DNA of 64,000 nt from Chrysoperla carnea (Eukaryota; Arthropoda; Insecta; Neuroptera; Chrysopidae), in contig NC_058342.1 of the NCBI RefSeq assembly GCF_905475395.1, positions 37,999,140 to 38,063,139 on the forward strand, written 5' to 3'. The notes under the pieces were generated by a model that saw nothing but the letters and a program-made list of their open reading frames with translations, ran no database searches and was not told where the DNA came from. Both the position numbers and the translations under genes were made by a program. Positions 28,350-40,517 of the stretch are shown one piece after another (the first letter of the stretch is position 1; the number at the start of each line of letters is the position of its first letter).

Positions 28350-31300
28350 TACTATCTGATCTTTAAACTAAAACCGAAAATTGTTCAAAAATGGAAAACG
28401 AAGCGAATTTAAAGTTATTAAGTTTTATTGTACTTGTTTTCTAGATTTTTCATAAAACATTTTATCTTAAATGAAAATCTACATGTGAAACATAAATTTG
28501 CCGTGTTATTGAAATCGAACCATAATCAAAGTCGATCCAAAAAGAAACAAAAATAAAGGTGCAGCCATGCCAATAAATAACAAATCGATTGGATTATATA
28601 AGTCTAATAAATGATGATTTCTAATAAAGTAAAAAGTAACCTAAAAAGGTTAACACATGTCTTACTAAATGTTACACGAAGCAGTCAAATATCGATGCGG
28701 GTCGACGGAGGGGTGTGAAGCGGACGCGACGATACCAAAGTCCATCAAAACAATAAATATAAATTTTTCAAATATTTTTTTTTATTACAAAATTGTGTTA
28801 GGATGTCATTTGTGAAATTCAAATTCATAAATTTTATCTATAAAATTTAATCTTTGAAATTCTTTTAGGTTGACATTCACCACTTAAAATTTGTGTGAGA
28901 ATTTCTCTATTCACATCTGTGTTCTATACTCATGTGACCTTCGTCCTATATACTAATTAATTATATAAATCAGAAAGTGTTTTTAGGATTACGTATACTA
29001 AACAAAAGAACCTTTATTCATTCAATTTGCTTATTCCAAAAACAGGTTTTAATGCAATCAATACGTATTTCGACCTATAATGTAGCCATCATCAATACGA
29101 ATTTATCACTCATGTTTTTTAATTTGACACTTAAGTAAGACAATCTTTTCGGAGAATAATTAATAGCCAATTCCTACTAAATCAACGACTAATGTTAGTT
29201 ATAAGAAGTTTTGTTATGTTCGCTGGTTTGTTTGTTCTTAATCAGTGAAAGTAACAAAAAAGATTTTTTTGAACCTTCGATTCAAAGAGAAATCAGGCCT
29301 AATCGAATAATACTTTTAAAGAATTCTTATAGGATTTATCCGTAATGTTTCAATGTCATTTGAACACAAAAATTGCTTTAATTTTAAATCAATAACAATT
29401 TATATCGTAGCTTGATTTAGCAATAATAGTACAGTCATGATAATTTTGTTTCGAAGAAGTGTAGAAAAATATCGTAGAACGATTAAAATTGTTGAATTTG
29501 ACTGTATTGCGTCAATTTCTTGGCATTTATTCAAATCTTGTATTTTCTTCTTATGGGTGAAATTGTTTCTTAGTTATAGACATGCAGTTTTTCATTACAA
29601 ATTTTATTACAAAAAGCACATACATATGTACACATTGTGCGAGATGAATGTGCCACTTATTGTATTAGGGATGATGATGGCTTTAACACCCCCAAAATAG
29701 ACCTATAAACATTTTTATCAGTATTCAAATTTTATGAAACAATTATTCAATCAATAATTGACATTATATTTTGATGCATGTATCAAATATTTAATTATGA
29801 ACAAAGCGCGAATGAAATAAATTCAGTAGTATCGTTTTTAAAAATTTATTTCGATTATAATAAAATCATTTTCGTAAAGAAAAAATGTGAATTGCAGTGA
29901 AATCTGTTTTAAACAATTTTACATACTTAATTTGCATTTATACAATTGAACGCGAACTTTTTCATAATTATGTTTTATTGAAAAATAAATATATTTCCAA
30001 ATGTACAAATACAAAGGTAGCTCGTTTACAGTACCTCACCAAAATTATAGGAACGGAGTATGGAGTATGTGTTCTAAAGAAAACATTTTTCATTGTAGTT
30101 TGTAGTTCAGAAACTTCTTATAAAATAATTTTACTAAATGAAATTTAAAAAAGTTACTCAAAGTAATTCTCTAAATTTTCTTGAAAATAGTTTTAAATGT
30201 TTTTCCTATTTATAAGTGGGCTGTATACGAAACAAGAACTTTAAATTTCTTTTTATTTCCTGCGGTGTTTCGAAAATCACCTAACAACTGTCTAAAGCCT
30301 TGTATAATACTATAAAAAATATTAACAGGAAGTATTGTTTCGATCTGGTCTCCATTATTTCGAAATTGTTGATCAAACTTTTTTGGACAAACTGACCAAC
30401 TTTGTTCTTGAAATCGGCTTATAATGAGCTTGACATTCGTGCGTTTGGTTTTGTCTTTAGACGACTGGACTTTAATCAAAGAATCCCCGAACTAGTTCTT
30501 AGTTCGTTTTTCTGGAATGATTTTGTAAGCTAATTCATACCAATGAATTAAACTCATAAAAGAAGGAAAATCTCTTAAAAGAAGCGTTGAATGTATTTTC
30601 ATTGAACTCCCTGTACATGTGAAACACACTGTATTAAATATATTGTTTAAACTTTTGTCCAGTTAGAAAACTCGAATGAACATTTGTAAATAATTCTTGT
30701 TAAGGAATTTATTTTGATAAAATTTCTATTTCTATAAAAAAATATAAATATAACGTTTTTATACTTAATTTTATAAAAAAAAGAATAAAAATAATAAAAT
30801 GGAGTTATTGGTTTGGGATGGTTTGGCACCTTCAGGCTGGCAGGCTGGGGGAGTCACATCAGTCATAGGGTGGCTGAATAAAAAAGGGGAAAAATAAAGA
30901 TGGTCGTTGCCAATGCAGAGAAACTGAGTTCTTTTTATTGATTTTTAGTTAATAGCCAGTCAAGTATACACCAACCACCCCCCGTCTCAAACAACCCCAA
31001 TAAAAACTCGCTACTTTCATTTACCATCTATTTGTATATACTACAGTTTCACGGTTGTTGTGTATGTATGTATGTATGTATTTATGTACGTATATCGTTA
31101 TAGTCAGTCGATGCGTCGAATCCACATAAAAATATATATATTTTTTATTAAAAATGTTTTTTTATTTATTCTTTATAGGGTTCTTTTTGTTGTCAATTTA
31201 AAACTTTATAATATTTAGTTACTTTCTCAATACCAACTTTACAGTTTATTTTTATTCAACAAACCTCATTCATTTTAAATTGTTTTTTATCCAATTTTCA

Positions 31301-31429
31301 ATTATGGTTTTGATATTGGATTCTTACATGATTTCTTATTATTTCTATTCAATATTCCAGTATTATAATTATGGCTTCAATCATTTAAACATGTTCCCAT
31401 TATAGCAATTGCCCGATAATGATTAATAA

Positions 31430-31740
31430 CTCATCCAAAAAATTAGTTTAAAAAAGACATACTTCTGATTTAGTAGTCAACCCAATATGTGTGTACCGTA
31501 CCTACAATTGGTTTAATCAAGATAATTATTATGACATAACATAAAATTAGCTTGTTCTTACTTTAAATTATCTCTATTAAGTATTACTTCTTCTGATGAC
31601 TCTTAACTCAATTTTTTTGAATGAAAAACAAAAACTTTGGACAAAAAGTATAAATAAAGAGATTTTGGGGTCGTTTTAAATTTTTGTACATTTTTTGGTT
31701 TTACCTCTCAACCAGCAAACAAATTATAACGTGCGCTAAG
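31430..31740 (-). repeat. Dispersed repeat family A, reversed copy
   Basis: Read on the minus strand it carries the GCACGTTATAATTTGTTTGC block, then the AGAAG block, then TTGGGTTGACTACTAAATCA and AGTATGTCTTTTTTAAACTA. It has both the peptide-encoding and the 3' parts. Confidence 0.62.
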
Positions 31741-32220
31741 GAACATAATTCCAAAAATTTACTTGTTGTTATACATGTTTAGAAGATATTTTAATGTAAG
31801 AAGAAATTTTTAACTGTTATTAAATAATCGAGTAATCAAGCAAAATATATTTGAACAGATCGAACAACGATATTGGTAATGGTAGAGCGTTGATCGTTGC
31901 ACAGATACGATATACGAACCGGTGTATGCATGAAAATAAGAGTGAAAACCTTGACATTCAAATAGAATTTTTGTATGAAAATTATCCTCTTTGTATAATA
32001 TGGAAAATATTTACTATGCCAAAGTATACATACTTATACCTACCTATGTATGTATTAGTATTTAACTAACTATGTTAGCATCCCATACCTACCATCGAAC
32101 CTATTATAACTCGCTCGCTATTAGTGCTTACCATGCCTTCAAAAATTAATAAAACACACTTTGTTCACATATAAACTGAAAAGTATAAAAAAATTTTAAT
32201 TGTAAAATATAAATCAAATG

Positions 32221-32640
32221 CTTGTAAAGCAAGAGGTGTTTTCTACTGGTGATGCCACTTTCTATGAGTGCTTCGAGGAGCTGAATCATCTAGCATTGAA
32301 CAACACAGTCAGACTGATCTGGGTCTCGGAAACTTACTTGAAACTTACTAGGAAACTGTTGAGAAGGGTGATGTAACTCTTGACAGGACAAATGAACTAT
32401 CATCACCTTCACAACATGGGGATCTCTAATGATCCCATTTATAGAGCCTGAATGATGAAACCTCTATAAATGTTATTTGCACCTACAGAAATCTACAGGG
32501 CGTTAGATTCAGAATGTTCGGGTCCGAAACCTTGGATCCATCCATCTTGGCAGAGATCCCGACGGACAAACTATGGTCTTTCTGTGTGGCGTCTAGCCTC
32601 GACAGAATCCTGGAGCTTCATCAGATTTTAATAGCATCTC
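32221..32640 (+). pseudogene. Decayed non-LTR retrotransposon, RNase H and C-terminal region
   Basis: Fragments in the plus frames resemble the end of R1/Jockey-type LINE polyproteins. The first frame gives TFYECFEELNHLALNNTVRL followed by IWVSETY, matching the end of an RNase H domain (hydrophobic V-x-LIWV strand). After a frame break comes LTGQMNYHHLHNMGIS, like the L-T-G-H-x-x-x-x-Y-H-L-x-x-M-G region, then RFRMFGSETLDPSILAEIP and DKLWSFCVASSLDRILEL. In-frame stops and at least two shifts show it is dead. GC is higher than the flanks, as expected of a more recent arrival. No poly-A tail or target duplication was identified, so the ends are approximate. Confidence 0.7.
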
Positions 32641-35600
32641 CGGTTTTTTTTACTTATTAAAAATTTCGTCGGTTCATTTTTTGATAGCACGGTAAGGACT
32701 ATAAGTGAAGTAAAGCAATGAGCCACAGCTATGGTCGACCATACAATACAGGCTACAACTACAGACTACAGACTACAGAACAGAGTATAGACTAGCAGTA
32801 GTAGACTACATGAACATGTGTAAGGATACGGAATACCCCATCAAGCTATTTAGCGTGTATGAGATTTAATTCATTAGTACCAACTCCTAGCTCACGAGTC
32901 ACGAGCCACGAGCACCAACGCGAACGTAATGAATGATAAACTTTCTCATAGTTTTAAAACGATTACATAACCTCTGATCATAATGAGTTGAATGCAAAAA
33001 AAAAAAATTACAAAATTTACTCATTTCATTTTACACCATAATCGAAAAAATCTGTTACAATTTTACTTCCATAATTCCTAAATGAAAAGCGATGTTTTTT
33101 AATTTTACCTGCTTATGTTAAAATGTAGGTATTTATGTAAATTAATTAACAAAGATTTGTAAGTATTTAAAGGACAATTTTAACTTGTTCAAAAATTAAT
33201 TATAAAAGGGAAAACTTATAACCTTTTTAACTAAATGTTTTATTCGGTAGATGTGTTAAGTGTCTCACTCAATACGGTATGGAAGGAATGAAAAGCCGCC
33301 AATAAACTAGTACATAGTACAATAATTGGTTTCTAAAGAATCAAAATTTTTGAAAATAAAACATTTTTTGTCCATAACTTTTCTTTTTTTGATTTGAAAT
33401 GTAAGTTACAGTCAAACCTATAAACCAGTTTTTACCAAAAATTAATTAATTAATAATAAAAAGTTACTTTTTAGAATTACTGATAGACAAACTAATAAAT
33501 AATCAAAACATGAAACTTATATTGAAATATATTCGACAATAAATTCAGAAAAATTCAAAAATCTAAATAGGAGTTGAGTTATTTATAATTAATTTCCCAA
33601 TATGTTTGACATAAGACAAATCTCTTCAAGTAATTGTTTATAATTAGATATTTGGTTTTAAGAAATATAACAGAAGTTGATTTGAATTTTAAATAGTCTA
33701 CAATTAAAAAACAATTCTAATTTTTGATACTTTATTTTTTCTGGTTAAATTAAGAAATTAAAAAGTAAGAGGTACAGATTTTTTCTTTAGTTAAATGAAT
33801 AGAAGTTACTTTACTATTGGACTATTTAAAATAATTATGTATGTTGACAAAAATTAAAAAATTAAAATTAAACGAGCCGTTTTTTTAAAATAATTAACTC
33901 AAATTGGTCATATTTTTACATAAATATTACAATCGAAAGTACCTACTATAAATATAATAACTGTAAAACTTTCTACTCCAAGTAGGTAATTAAGAAAATT
34001 GCATTGAATACATTTTTTTGTCTGTTAAATTTTTAAATAAGTTCACTGTTTGTGAAATATGCAATAAACACTTTTATACTTTCAATTTCATTAAGGAAAA
34101 TTGTCTATATAGAGTTTTCATGAAAAATTCATTTTTAATTTTCATTGTTAGTTAGTAAACTGCAGTCAATTTTATATGTATGTAATGAGTGTTGCCTATG
34201 TAATGTAGAGTGGAACGAGTATTGTTTACTGTTTTGTTTTTTATTTTTCAACAAAATTTTGTAATGTTTGTGAAAGTTGTGATGAATAAATTTTGATTTT
34301 TTTTAGAAATAAAAATGATTTAATTACATAAAACTTTTGTTTTTTTTTATCTTTTTGTATTTACAGAGCCCATCTAATGATTTTTTGCATCGTATTGGTA
34401 TATAGAATCGTATAAATTCGCGGTAGAGCACCTAAAAAGCCCGCTTAAGTTTTTGTTTCATAAATTTGGGATTTTTTTTATCCGTCTAATTCAAATAAAT
34501 GCCTTGTTCTAGCTAAACAAATTTTATTTATGAGAGTTCGTTAACACAACTTAGTCATCAGAAGTATGAAACAACAAATTATCTTTTTTCATAAAAACTA
34601 TTTTTTAGACGTGACTGACACTACCTTCATTTTGACACAAAATAGGAGCCTGAAAACCATTTTCTATAAATATAAAAATGTACTAAAATGCTCTTTTTGA
34701 GTAAAATTAATAAGAATCAAAAAGAATTTTAATGAAAACTTAACATTTACGAAAAACAAATATTATTTAAAAAATAAAAATACTGAATGCAAAAAGTACT
34801 ACAGTGTTCACACCATACTCAAGTGTTTTTACCATCAAAAACCGCAAATATTTTTTATCTATTCATGGTTCACTTTTTCATGGACTCACATTTAATACAT
34901 GAATACTGGCTTGGCAGCAAAAGGAGGATCTAAATCTCAATAATAAAATAATTTTCCCTTGATGAAAAACTCAATCGATTATCAAGAAACTTTTATTAAT
35001 AAGTTTTTATAATAATAGATATTTTCCTTCCACAATCTGACAGCAGGACTGTTGGAAAAAGCTGATGATCGATTTGACAATTATTAACTGTTTTCCTATT
35101 TATGTAAGACTTTTATGGCAATGTGGGACCACTAGGAGTAAAACGCTTGTAGTGTAAAGCTTCCTTGTGTTTCCACCATCAAATTTTAACAACTTTTAGT
35201 ACTACGCTATCTTAAATCTTAAATTAAGTGATGGGTCCGTTATAAATCAATTTTTATGAAGATAAAAATTTACACACACAAAAAATATTGTTGAGTAAGA
35301 GCATGGACCTTCAAAAAAGTTTATGGTAAGTATAAAATATTTATTCATGAGGTCCAATAAGTCAAAAAAATCATTAAATGTCTTTAAGTGATGAATCAAA
35401 ATTACATAACACTACTTTAACATTTCTTAATAATTAAAAATGCATTTATAAAAAAAAAAAAAATATTATTACAAAATCAAAGAACAGATAAAAACAGAAT
35501 ATTTTGTTACATAATATTTCAATTCTTACAAAACATTATGTTATTCAAATCAAAAGAGATGAATTTTTATTGAAGGGATGCTGTCTGACATGAAGTGGGG

Positions 35601-36369
35601 GCTATCACAATTATATTAGAAATAGGGGAATTCATCCCCCTTAAAACGAAAAAAGTAGTGGAAAAGAAAGCTTAAAGGGGTAATATTTATAGTACGATAC
35701 CCCCTTCTTATTCTTATGTCACTATGCATTAAACAAAGACAACGATATCACTTGAAGAAAATTTAAAGAAAAATCATATCATCCTTTATTACATACTTTT
35801 TTCTTTGTCATGAAAAAAACACGATGTTTTTCAAATACTTTTAAAATACTTCGTTGAGAGTTCACTGTTTTCACACTAGAGGCGGTATATACAAGGTAGA
35901 AAAACTGTATCAGTTATGAAGCTTATATACATTGAGTGACATCTGTTGGTGTAAAAATAAAATAAAACACAGTAATTTATAAAAATCGCTTTCGAATTTC
36001 TTTTTATTAAAAAATAATTAAACAAATAATAAATAATTAACTTAAGTTAAACTTTTTCTCTAAAAAAAATTATAAAATTTGTTTGAGCAATGATTAACAA
36101 CAAAATTCATTCTTCATTCGCTACCTAATTTTAATAACTATTTATGGGGGGTGTTGGAAATCATTCTGATCGCTACCCCCCGGCTTGAGCACACTCTATC
36201 CGTAACTTATCCGTAAACCGTGGAAGACAAAATAATCTAAGAAAAAATGGCCATTTATAATTTATTATATATGTATAATATATTTTTTGTAACTAGATTT
36301 TTGGTTTATGAGTCCTATTTAAATGGCTAGACACAAAACAGGGGTGGGGAGGTAAAATATTACACTAAA
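32641..36369. other. Non-coding AT-rich DNA downstream of the CPAP1-like gene
   Basis: Nothing coding seen. An ACTACAG array of three units lies at 32,758-32,778, and a stretch with GGGG/CCCC blocks at 35,590-35,720 may be transposon-derived. Confidence 0.45.
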
Positions 36370-36375
36370 TTTATT
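36370..36375 (-). terminator. Candidate polyadenylation signal of the CPAP1-like gene
   Basis: AATAAA on the minus strand, 12 bases beyond the TAG stop of exon 5. A second AATAAA at 36,261-36,266 would give a more usual 3' UTR length. In DNA this AT-rich, either may be chance. Confidence 0.35.
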
Positions 36376-36387
36376 TGGAAAATTTTT

Positions 36388-36621
36388 CTAATTTTTTTCA
36401 CTTGAATCTTTTTTGATGGATGAAAAGAATGTCAATGCTTTCATTAGTTGATAACTCTTCGAGATTGGTATATTGGAGTCGTACAGCGATTTTGAATTCT
36501 TGCAATCAACATAGAACCACCAATTACATTTTAAAATTGTTTGATCGAACAGTGTAGACTCAGGACATAGAAAACTTTTCATTATTAATCCGTCGTCCGT
36601 TAAAGCGCATACGTGGAAAAC
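36388..36621 (-). CDS. CPAP1-like chitin-binding cuticular protein, terminal coding exon (exon 5)
   Basis: This is the C-terminal exon of a secreted protein with one type-2 chitin-binding (peritrophin-A, CBM14) domain; such proteins bind chitin in the cuticle or other extracellular matrix. The intron ends with a good acceptor (tttttccacag) and the exon opens in phase 0 with VFHVCALTDDG. It carries four of the six conserved cysteines (HVC, FLC, LKC, VDC) and the typical segments FLCPESTLFDQ and CNWWFYVDC. With exon 4 the cysteine spacing is C-x16-C-x5-C-x13-C-x12-C-x7-C, which fits the family. The exon encodes 77 residues, ends SSEKN and stops at TAG. The aromatic residues that usually contact chitin (FY before the first Cys, WWFY near the end) are present. 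The open frame continues upstream of the acceptor, but that stretch is intron. Very sure of the domain; the CPAP1 class is inferred from there being a single domain after a long low-complexity linker. Confidence 0.95.
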   Translation of the reverse strand, partial: VFHVCALTDDGLIMKSFLCPESTLFDQTILKCNWWFYVDCKNSKSLYDSNIPISKSYQLMKALTFFSSIKKDSSEKN

Positions 36622-36887
36622 CTGTGGAAAAACACAAAAATGTATTATTTTAAATATCCGGAAAATTTTGACCAGCAATGGATGGAACAAATAAACGCTT
36701 TTGACGAAACAATCGTACTTTTGGCACGAGTGAGAAATTCTTCAAAAGTCAGATTTTTCGGTGTAAAATTTTCAAGTGTGAGTGCAACGTATCAAACAAC
36801 TCAAAACTTCGCAATCCAAGACACCGATTTTAATGATAAACCCTACGTGTTATCGTGGTAAATTTGAATGGCTTCGTGACAACTTAC

Positions 36888-37655
36888 CATACATCCTAAA
36901 TCTTCATCCGCGTATAATCCTGGAAAATGTTTTTGGTCTCCACAATAGAAAGATGTTTCTGGTAATTCCACACGCGATACAAAGTTATCATCGAAATTTT
37001 TATCATATCCAACTGGATAATATTCTTTGGGTGCGTTCATGACTTTACTAGATGTTGTCGAGTAATGTTTATTCGCGGTAGCTGCTACTCCACTTCGTAC
37101 GGGATTGATTTTTGTAGTTAAAGGAGCTTGGGTTGTGGTAGTCGTTGTTGATGTAAGCGCAGCAGAAGCTTGTTGTGCAGCAATAAGAATTTGTTTTCGT
37201 TTCAGCGCCTCTTTGCGTGCAATTATATCCAATTCTGCCGCGGATAATCCGTTTAGATTTAAATCGGATGAATTTGTAGTCATAACACGTTGTAGCAAAT
37301 TATTCGCTGACAAATGGTTAACTTTTGTTTCCGTGGCAACTTTCTCATTGGAATGCTGGGCAGAAGTGTATGCATTCACAACTGATGCAGGCATTGCATG
37401 GAACTCTGGAATGGGATCAACTGATTGTTTCGATGTAGTTTTCGTGGCTGTTGGTCGTATTGCCGATCCAATAATTAATTTTGGATCGAGTGCCGGTGGG
37501 ATTGGTTTGAACGGAGGCGTGGTACTTGAAGTCGTTACCTTCTTTTTAATAACAGGTGGTGTTGTTGAAACAATCGCGTTGCTGCTTTGCACCGAACGAT
37601 CTGTTTTGACCTTAGTTGGAGGATTTTGGACATTTTGCACAACTATTCGATTATC
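36888..37655 (-). CDS. CPAP1-like chitin-binding cuticular protein, long linker exon (exon 4)
   Basis: An exon of 256 codons, phase 0 at both ends. The acceptor is ctttttcag before GATAATCG; the donor is ATG|GTAAGT. Most of it is a low-complexity, Thr/Ser/Pro/Ala-rich linker (STTPP twice, then a run of six Thr near residue 170 of the exon), likely an extended, probably O-glycosylated spacer. A KEALKRKQ stretch suggests a short basic helix. The last 25 residues open the chitin-binding domain: FYCGDQKHFPGLYADEDLGCM contains cysteines 1 and 2 and runs directly into VFHVC of exon 5. GC content is visibly higher than in the flanking introns. No ATG is needed: the frame is open from the acceptor. 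A 184-codon frame on the opposite strand is the antisense shadow of this exon. Confidence 0.95.
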
Positions 37656-37718
37656 CTGAAAAAGATTATCACATTAGCTTAATAATAAGACACACATTTA
37701 TTAGAAAGTGATCCGAAC

Positions 37719-37825
37719 CCTTTTCTGTGCAGTCTGAGCAACACGTCCCGAACTTGATCGACGTTTATTTCCTTCCAAATTTGATAATGATTCATTGAAA
37801 CCCAACTCATCGCCTACGGAGAAAC
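37719..37825 (-). CDS. CPAP1-like protein, exon 3
   Basis: A short exon encoding 35 complete codons (FSVGDELGFNES to AQTAQKR) after two bases that finish a split codon. The acceptor (ttttgtttacag|GT) is strong. The donor follows AAAAGG and reads GTTCGG, which is weak, but it gives phase 0 and exactly fits exon 4 across an intron of only 63 bp, a normal length for a short insect intron. The open frame extends upstream to an ATG at 37,892, giving a weakly hydrophobic start. That was rejected as the translation start because the acceptor is good and a better signal-peptide exon with matching phase exists upstream. The encoded segment is polar, rich in Ser, Arg and Asn, with no domain recognised. 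A start at 37,892 would add 22 residues instead. Confidence 0.75.
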
Positions 37826-38453
37826 CTGTAAACAAAACCGTAATTGGAATAATCGAGCACGGTATTTTGTTGACAAATTTTCCTAACCACATGCGATATT
37901 AATTTTCACCGTGCAATCGAAAAAAAAGTATATTGTAATGAAGAAGGGGGCGTGAGGTGTGAAATGAGAGTTAGAAATTAATAACATATCAAATAATATA
38001 ACATTGCCTTAATGCCCGTTCAACCTTAATTAATATATGTATTAAATGGTTGTAAAAACAGTTTGGTGATTTTAAGCGAATGTCATTATGACCGATTTGG
38101 ACTGTAAATTTGGAATATACATAAAAAGAATTGATTGCAGGCTATGCAGGTATTATTAAAATATGATATTAAACACCTGAAACAGAACACCTTTAACCCG
38201 ATGGTAATTACTGCACTGTATAAATAAAATATAAGTAATGAGATAGATTATGAAATGTACAATTAAAAATAATTTCAATACTTGTTAAGTTGTTATAGAC
38301 TTACGAATGTAACCTGTGTGACCCCGCAATTACAATTCATATTTTGAACAAGTTTCTAGAAAAAAAATAACCCAACCCCATTTAAGTGTAATAAACTTTT
38401 TATTCTTTGTCATTCAATTTCAATTGACAAACATATTTAATATTAATAGTACA

Positions 38454-38845
38454 GTCAAAGATGTGACAAAAAATGGCTAACCAAAGAAAATGAAGTAAAC
38501 CGCTCACTTTGTGCTAAAACCTGATATAATGTGTTTCTTAAGTGCTAAATATCATTCGTAAATCATGAGTTATTTGCTCAAATTTTTTTATTTGTTAATA
38601 AAAAATAACTTAATTAATAAATAGGCAACTTGTATTACCTATACGTTATACACGTAGCCATTAAAAGCACTAATCTTATACATGTATAACATATAGGTAA
38701 TACTAGTTGCCTATTTATTGATTTTTTAGTCAAGTATAATTTATTGTTTATTAAAAAATAGAACCATTTGAGCAACTAACTCATGGATTACGATTGATAT
38801 TTGACACCTAAGAAAAACATTCATTTTCCATAATCACATCTTTGA
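38454..38845. mobile_element. Foldback element with long imperfect inverted arms
   Basis: Left arm 38,454 to about 38,655 and right arm about 38,680-38,845 are reverse complements with mismatches and indels. Matching landmarks are TCAAAGATGTGA at the outer ends, ATGAGTTA(T/G)TTGCTCAAA in the middle and AATAAATAGGCAACT with ATTACCTATA near the loop. The loop is only about 25-50 bases. RNA from either strand would fold into a long hairpin. It lies in intron 2 of the CPAP1-like gene. Confidence 0.65.
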
Positions 38846-39783
38846 AGATAACATATTTTAAAACATTGGATCCAATCGTGAAACGGACACGTTTTTTTCG
38901 TTTTTAGGATTAAAACTATGAAAAATTGGTAACAAATCGCTATTTGTCTCTTCGATACGACTTTTTAAAAAACAAATATTTATTATACAAATACTTTTTT
39001 GATACAACATTCAAACTTGCTATGCCTAAAGTTTGAACGAACAAACAGCCAGACCACTTACGATACCAAAAATTTATGGTACTGAACCCTAAACTACCGA
39101 ATTGCAAATTAAGAATATAGTCAATAAATAATCGGTGACAAAAAATTACGTAATCTATAAATTTTTGATAATTTTGAAAAAATTTGTGTGTTAATAGAAA
39201 TAAAAAAACTGGTTTGAAACATGTTTGGATCAGTTTTTTTTTAAGTAGAGAGGATTCAAATTATAGATTTGTTGTTATTTTTATTTGAAACACATATTTT
39301 CAAGTTCATTGTCCGATTCAAAATATAAAAATATTGTTGAAATGTAGGTCACAACTCACAAATATCAGTACATGGGTATATGGTGAGTATCATCGTGAGC
39401 ATCGTGGGCATCGTGGAGTCAGTAAGAATCAGAATCCGATCCAAGTTTGTTGACATGTTTATGTTGTGTTAGTGTTAACATAACTTATAAATCTTTTTCC
39501 GTTTTAATTAAGTACGTATTGACGACAATAAAAACAGTTCTTGATAACGAACGAACACTGAACTGAACAAATAGTCATAGTGAGCGACGCGACCTTTCAA
39601 TTCACGATTCACCTGCTGATCTGAAGACCTACTTAGTTCTTCAAAGAATCACAATTAAATACATTACATTCATTTAAATATGTGCCACTTATTTATTTTA
39701 TTTATACAATAATTATATTATTTATTAATTATTTATTAGAAATGCCACACAATTTTAATCACTACAACCAATGTCAAACTACA

Positions 39784-39929
39784 TTCACACAAAAAATATA
39801 TTTCTTACGCCAAGAAAGTTTTCTTGTCACAAATCAATTTCTTCTTGCTCCAAGAACTTTATTGATTTAAGAAAGTAAATATTTTAGAGCCAAGAAGAAA
39901 TTCATTGCATCAATTCTTTTTTCTGTGTA
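39784..39929. mobile_element. Small MITE-like element with CACACAAAAAA and TTTTTTCTGTGTA ends
   Basis: About 146 bp. The ends form an imperfect inverted repeat related to the ends of the 40,518-41,553 element, and the interior is made of CCAAGAAA and TTTCTTG alternations. It lies in intron 2 of the CPAP1-like gene, 124 bases downstream of the candidate exon 2. Confidence 0.45.
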
Positions 39930-40052
39930 TTCATGATTTAAATTGCGAAAAACCAAGAAAAATTCACCCATGGAAAAAAATAGTGTTAGTTTTATTAACG
40001 AAAAAAAAGAGGATTTTGTTTTGGTTTTTTTTTAGAGTTAGGATTATTTTAC

Positions 40053-40187
40053 CTAGACCTACGTGAGCTTTCACACCACCAAGATTTCGTACTCGAAACA
40101 AACCAGATTTCTTAAAAGCGCAGTTGAGTATTATACCAAAATCGGACTCCAACACACAAGTACTGTTTACCACACTAGGACCAAAAC
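40053..40187 (-). CDS. Probable exon 2 of the CPAP1-like gene
   Basis: A 135-bp candidate exon with acceptor attgattacag|GT and donor CTAG|GTAAAA, phase 1 at both borders. It therefore fits between the signal exon (ends phase 1) and exon 3 (starts phase 1) without breaking the frame. It encodes 44 residues from FGPSVVNSTC through ESDFGIILNCAFKKSG to KAHVGL, including two cysteines and one NST glycosylation site. Its base composition is richer in G+C than the surrounding DNA, as in the certain exons. No conserved domain is recognised. Because it is phase-symmetric it could be skipped or used alternatively; exon 1 can also join exon 3 directly. It could instead be a fossil of something else; transcript data would decide. 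Confidence 0.55.
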
Positions 40188-40517
40188 CTGTAATCAATAT
40201 AAAGTATGTCATGTCCCTATTTACAATATGCCATTGCCAGGATTCCACTCTCTTTGTTTTTCTTTTTTGGTAGAAAGTAGAATACCTAACAACGTCTAAC
40301 GTCCAACGTCTTTGTCAATAATTCAAATTCTAATTGATTTTTTAGTAGATAATACAAAGGAGATTAAAAAATATCTCATTTGTTAGTTTTTTACATCAAA
40401 ATATTTTTTTTGTTAATAGGAGAAAAAATATAAAATACAGAAAAGAGATAACAGAAGTAATTCAAGCAATACAATTTAGTTAAAATTTATTAATTTTGTT
40501 AAATCTACTTAAGAGAT

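Larger units (their letters stand above)
26401..32220. other. Non-coding AT-rich DNA, no confident gene
   Basis: Apart from the pogo-like MITE and the reversed family A copy, nothing is recognised. Frames at 29,437-29,700 (plus) and 30,210-30,479 (minus) show no family signature. A GTAT microsatellite lies near 31,062-31,082. Confidence 0.45.

Noticed and set aside
30210..30479. An 89-codon minus-strand frame, considered as a transposase piece
   Set aside because: No catalytic or helix-turn-helix signature is recognised and no terminal repeats were found.
37105..37659. A 184-codon plus-strand frame, the second longest in the window
   Set aside because: It is antisense to the certain CPAP1-like exon 4; its open state follows from the codon composition of that exon.
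37719..37892. ATG at 37,892 as the translation start of the CPAP1-like gene
   Set aside because: The ATG-proximal part is interrupted by a strong splice acceptor and gives a poor signal peptide, while a better signal exon with matching phase is at 49,747-49,789.
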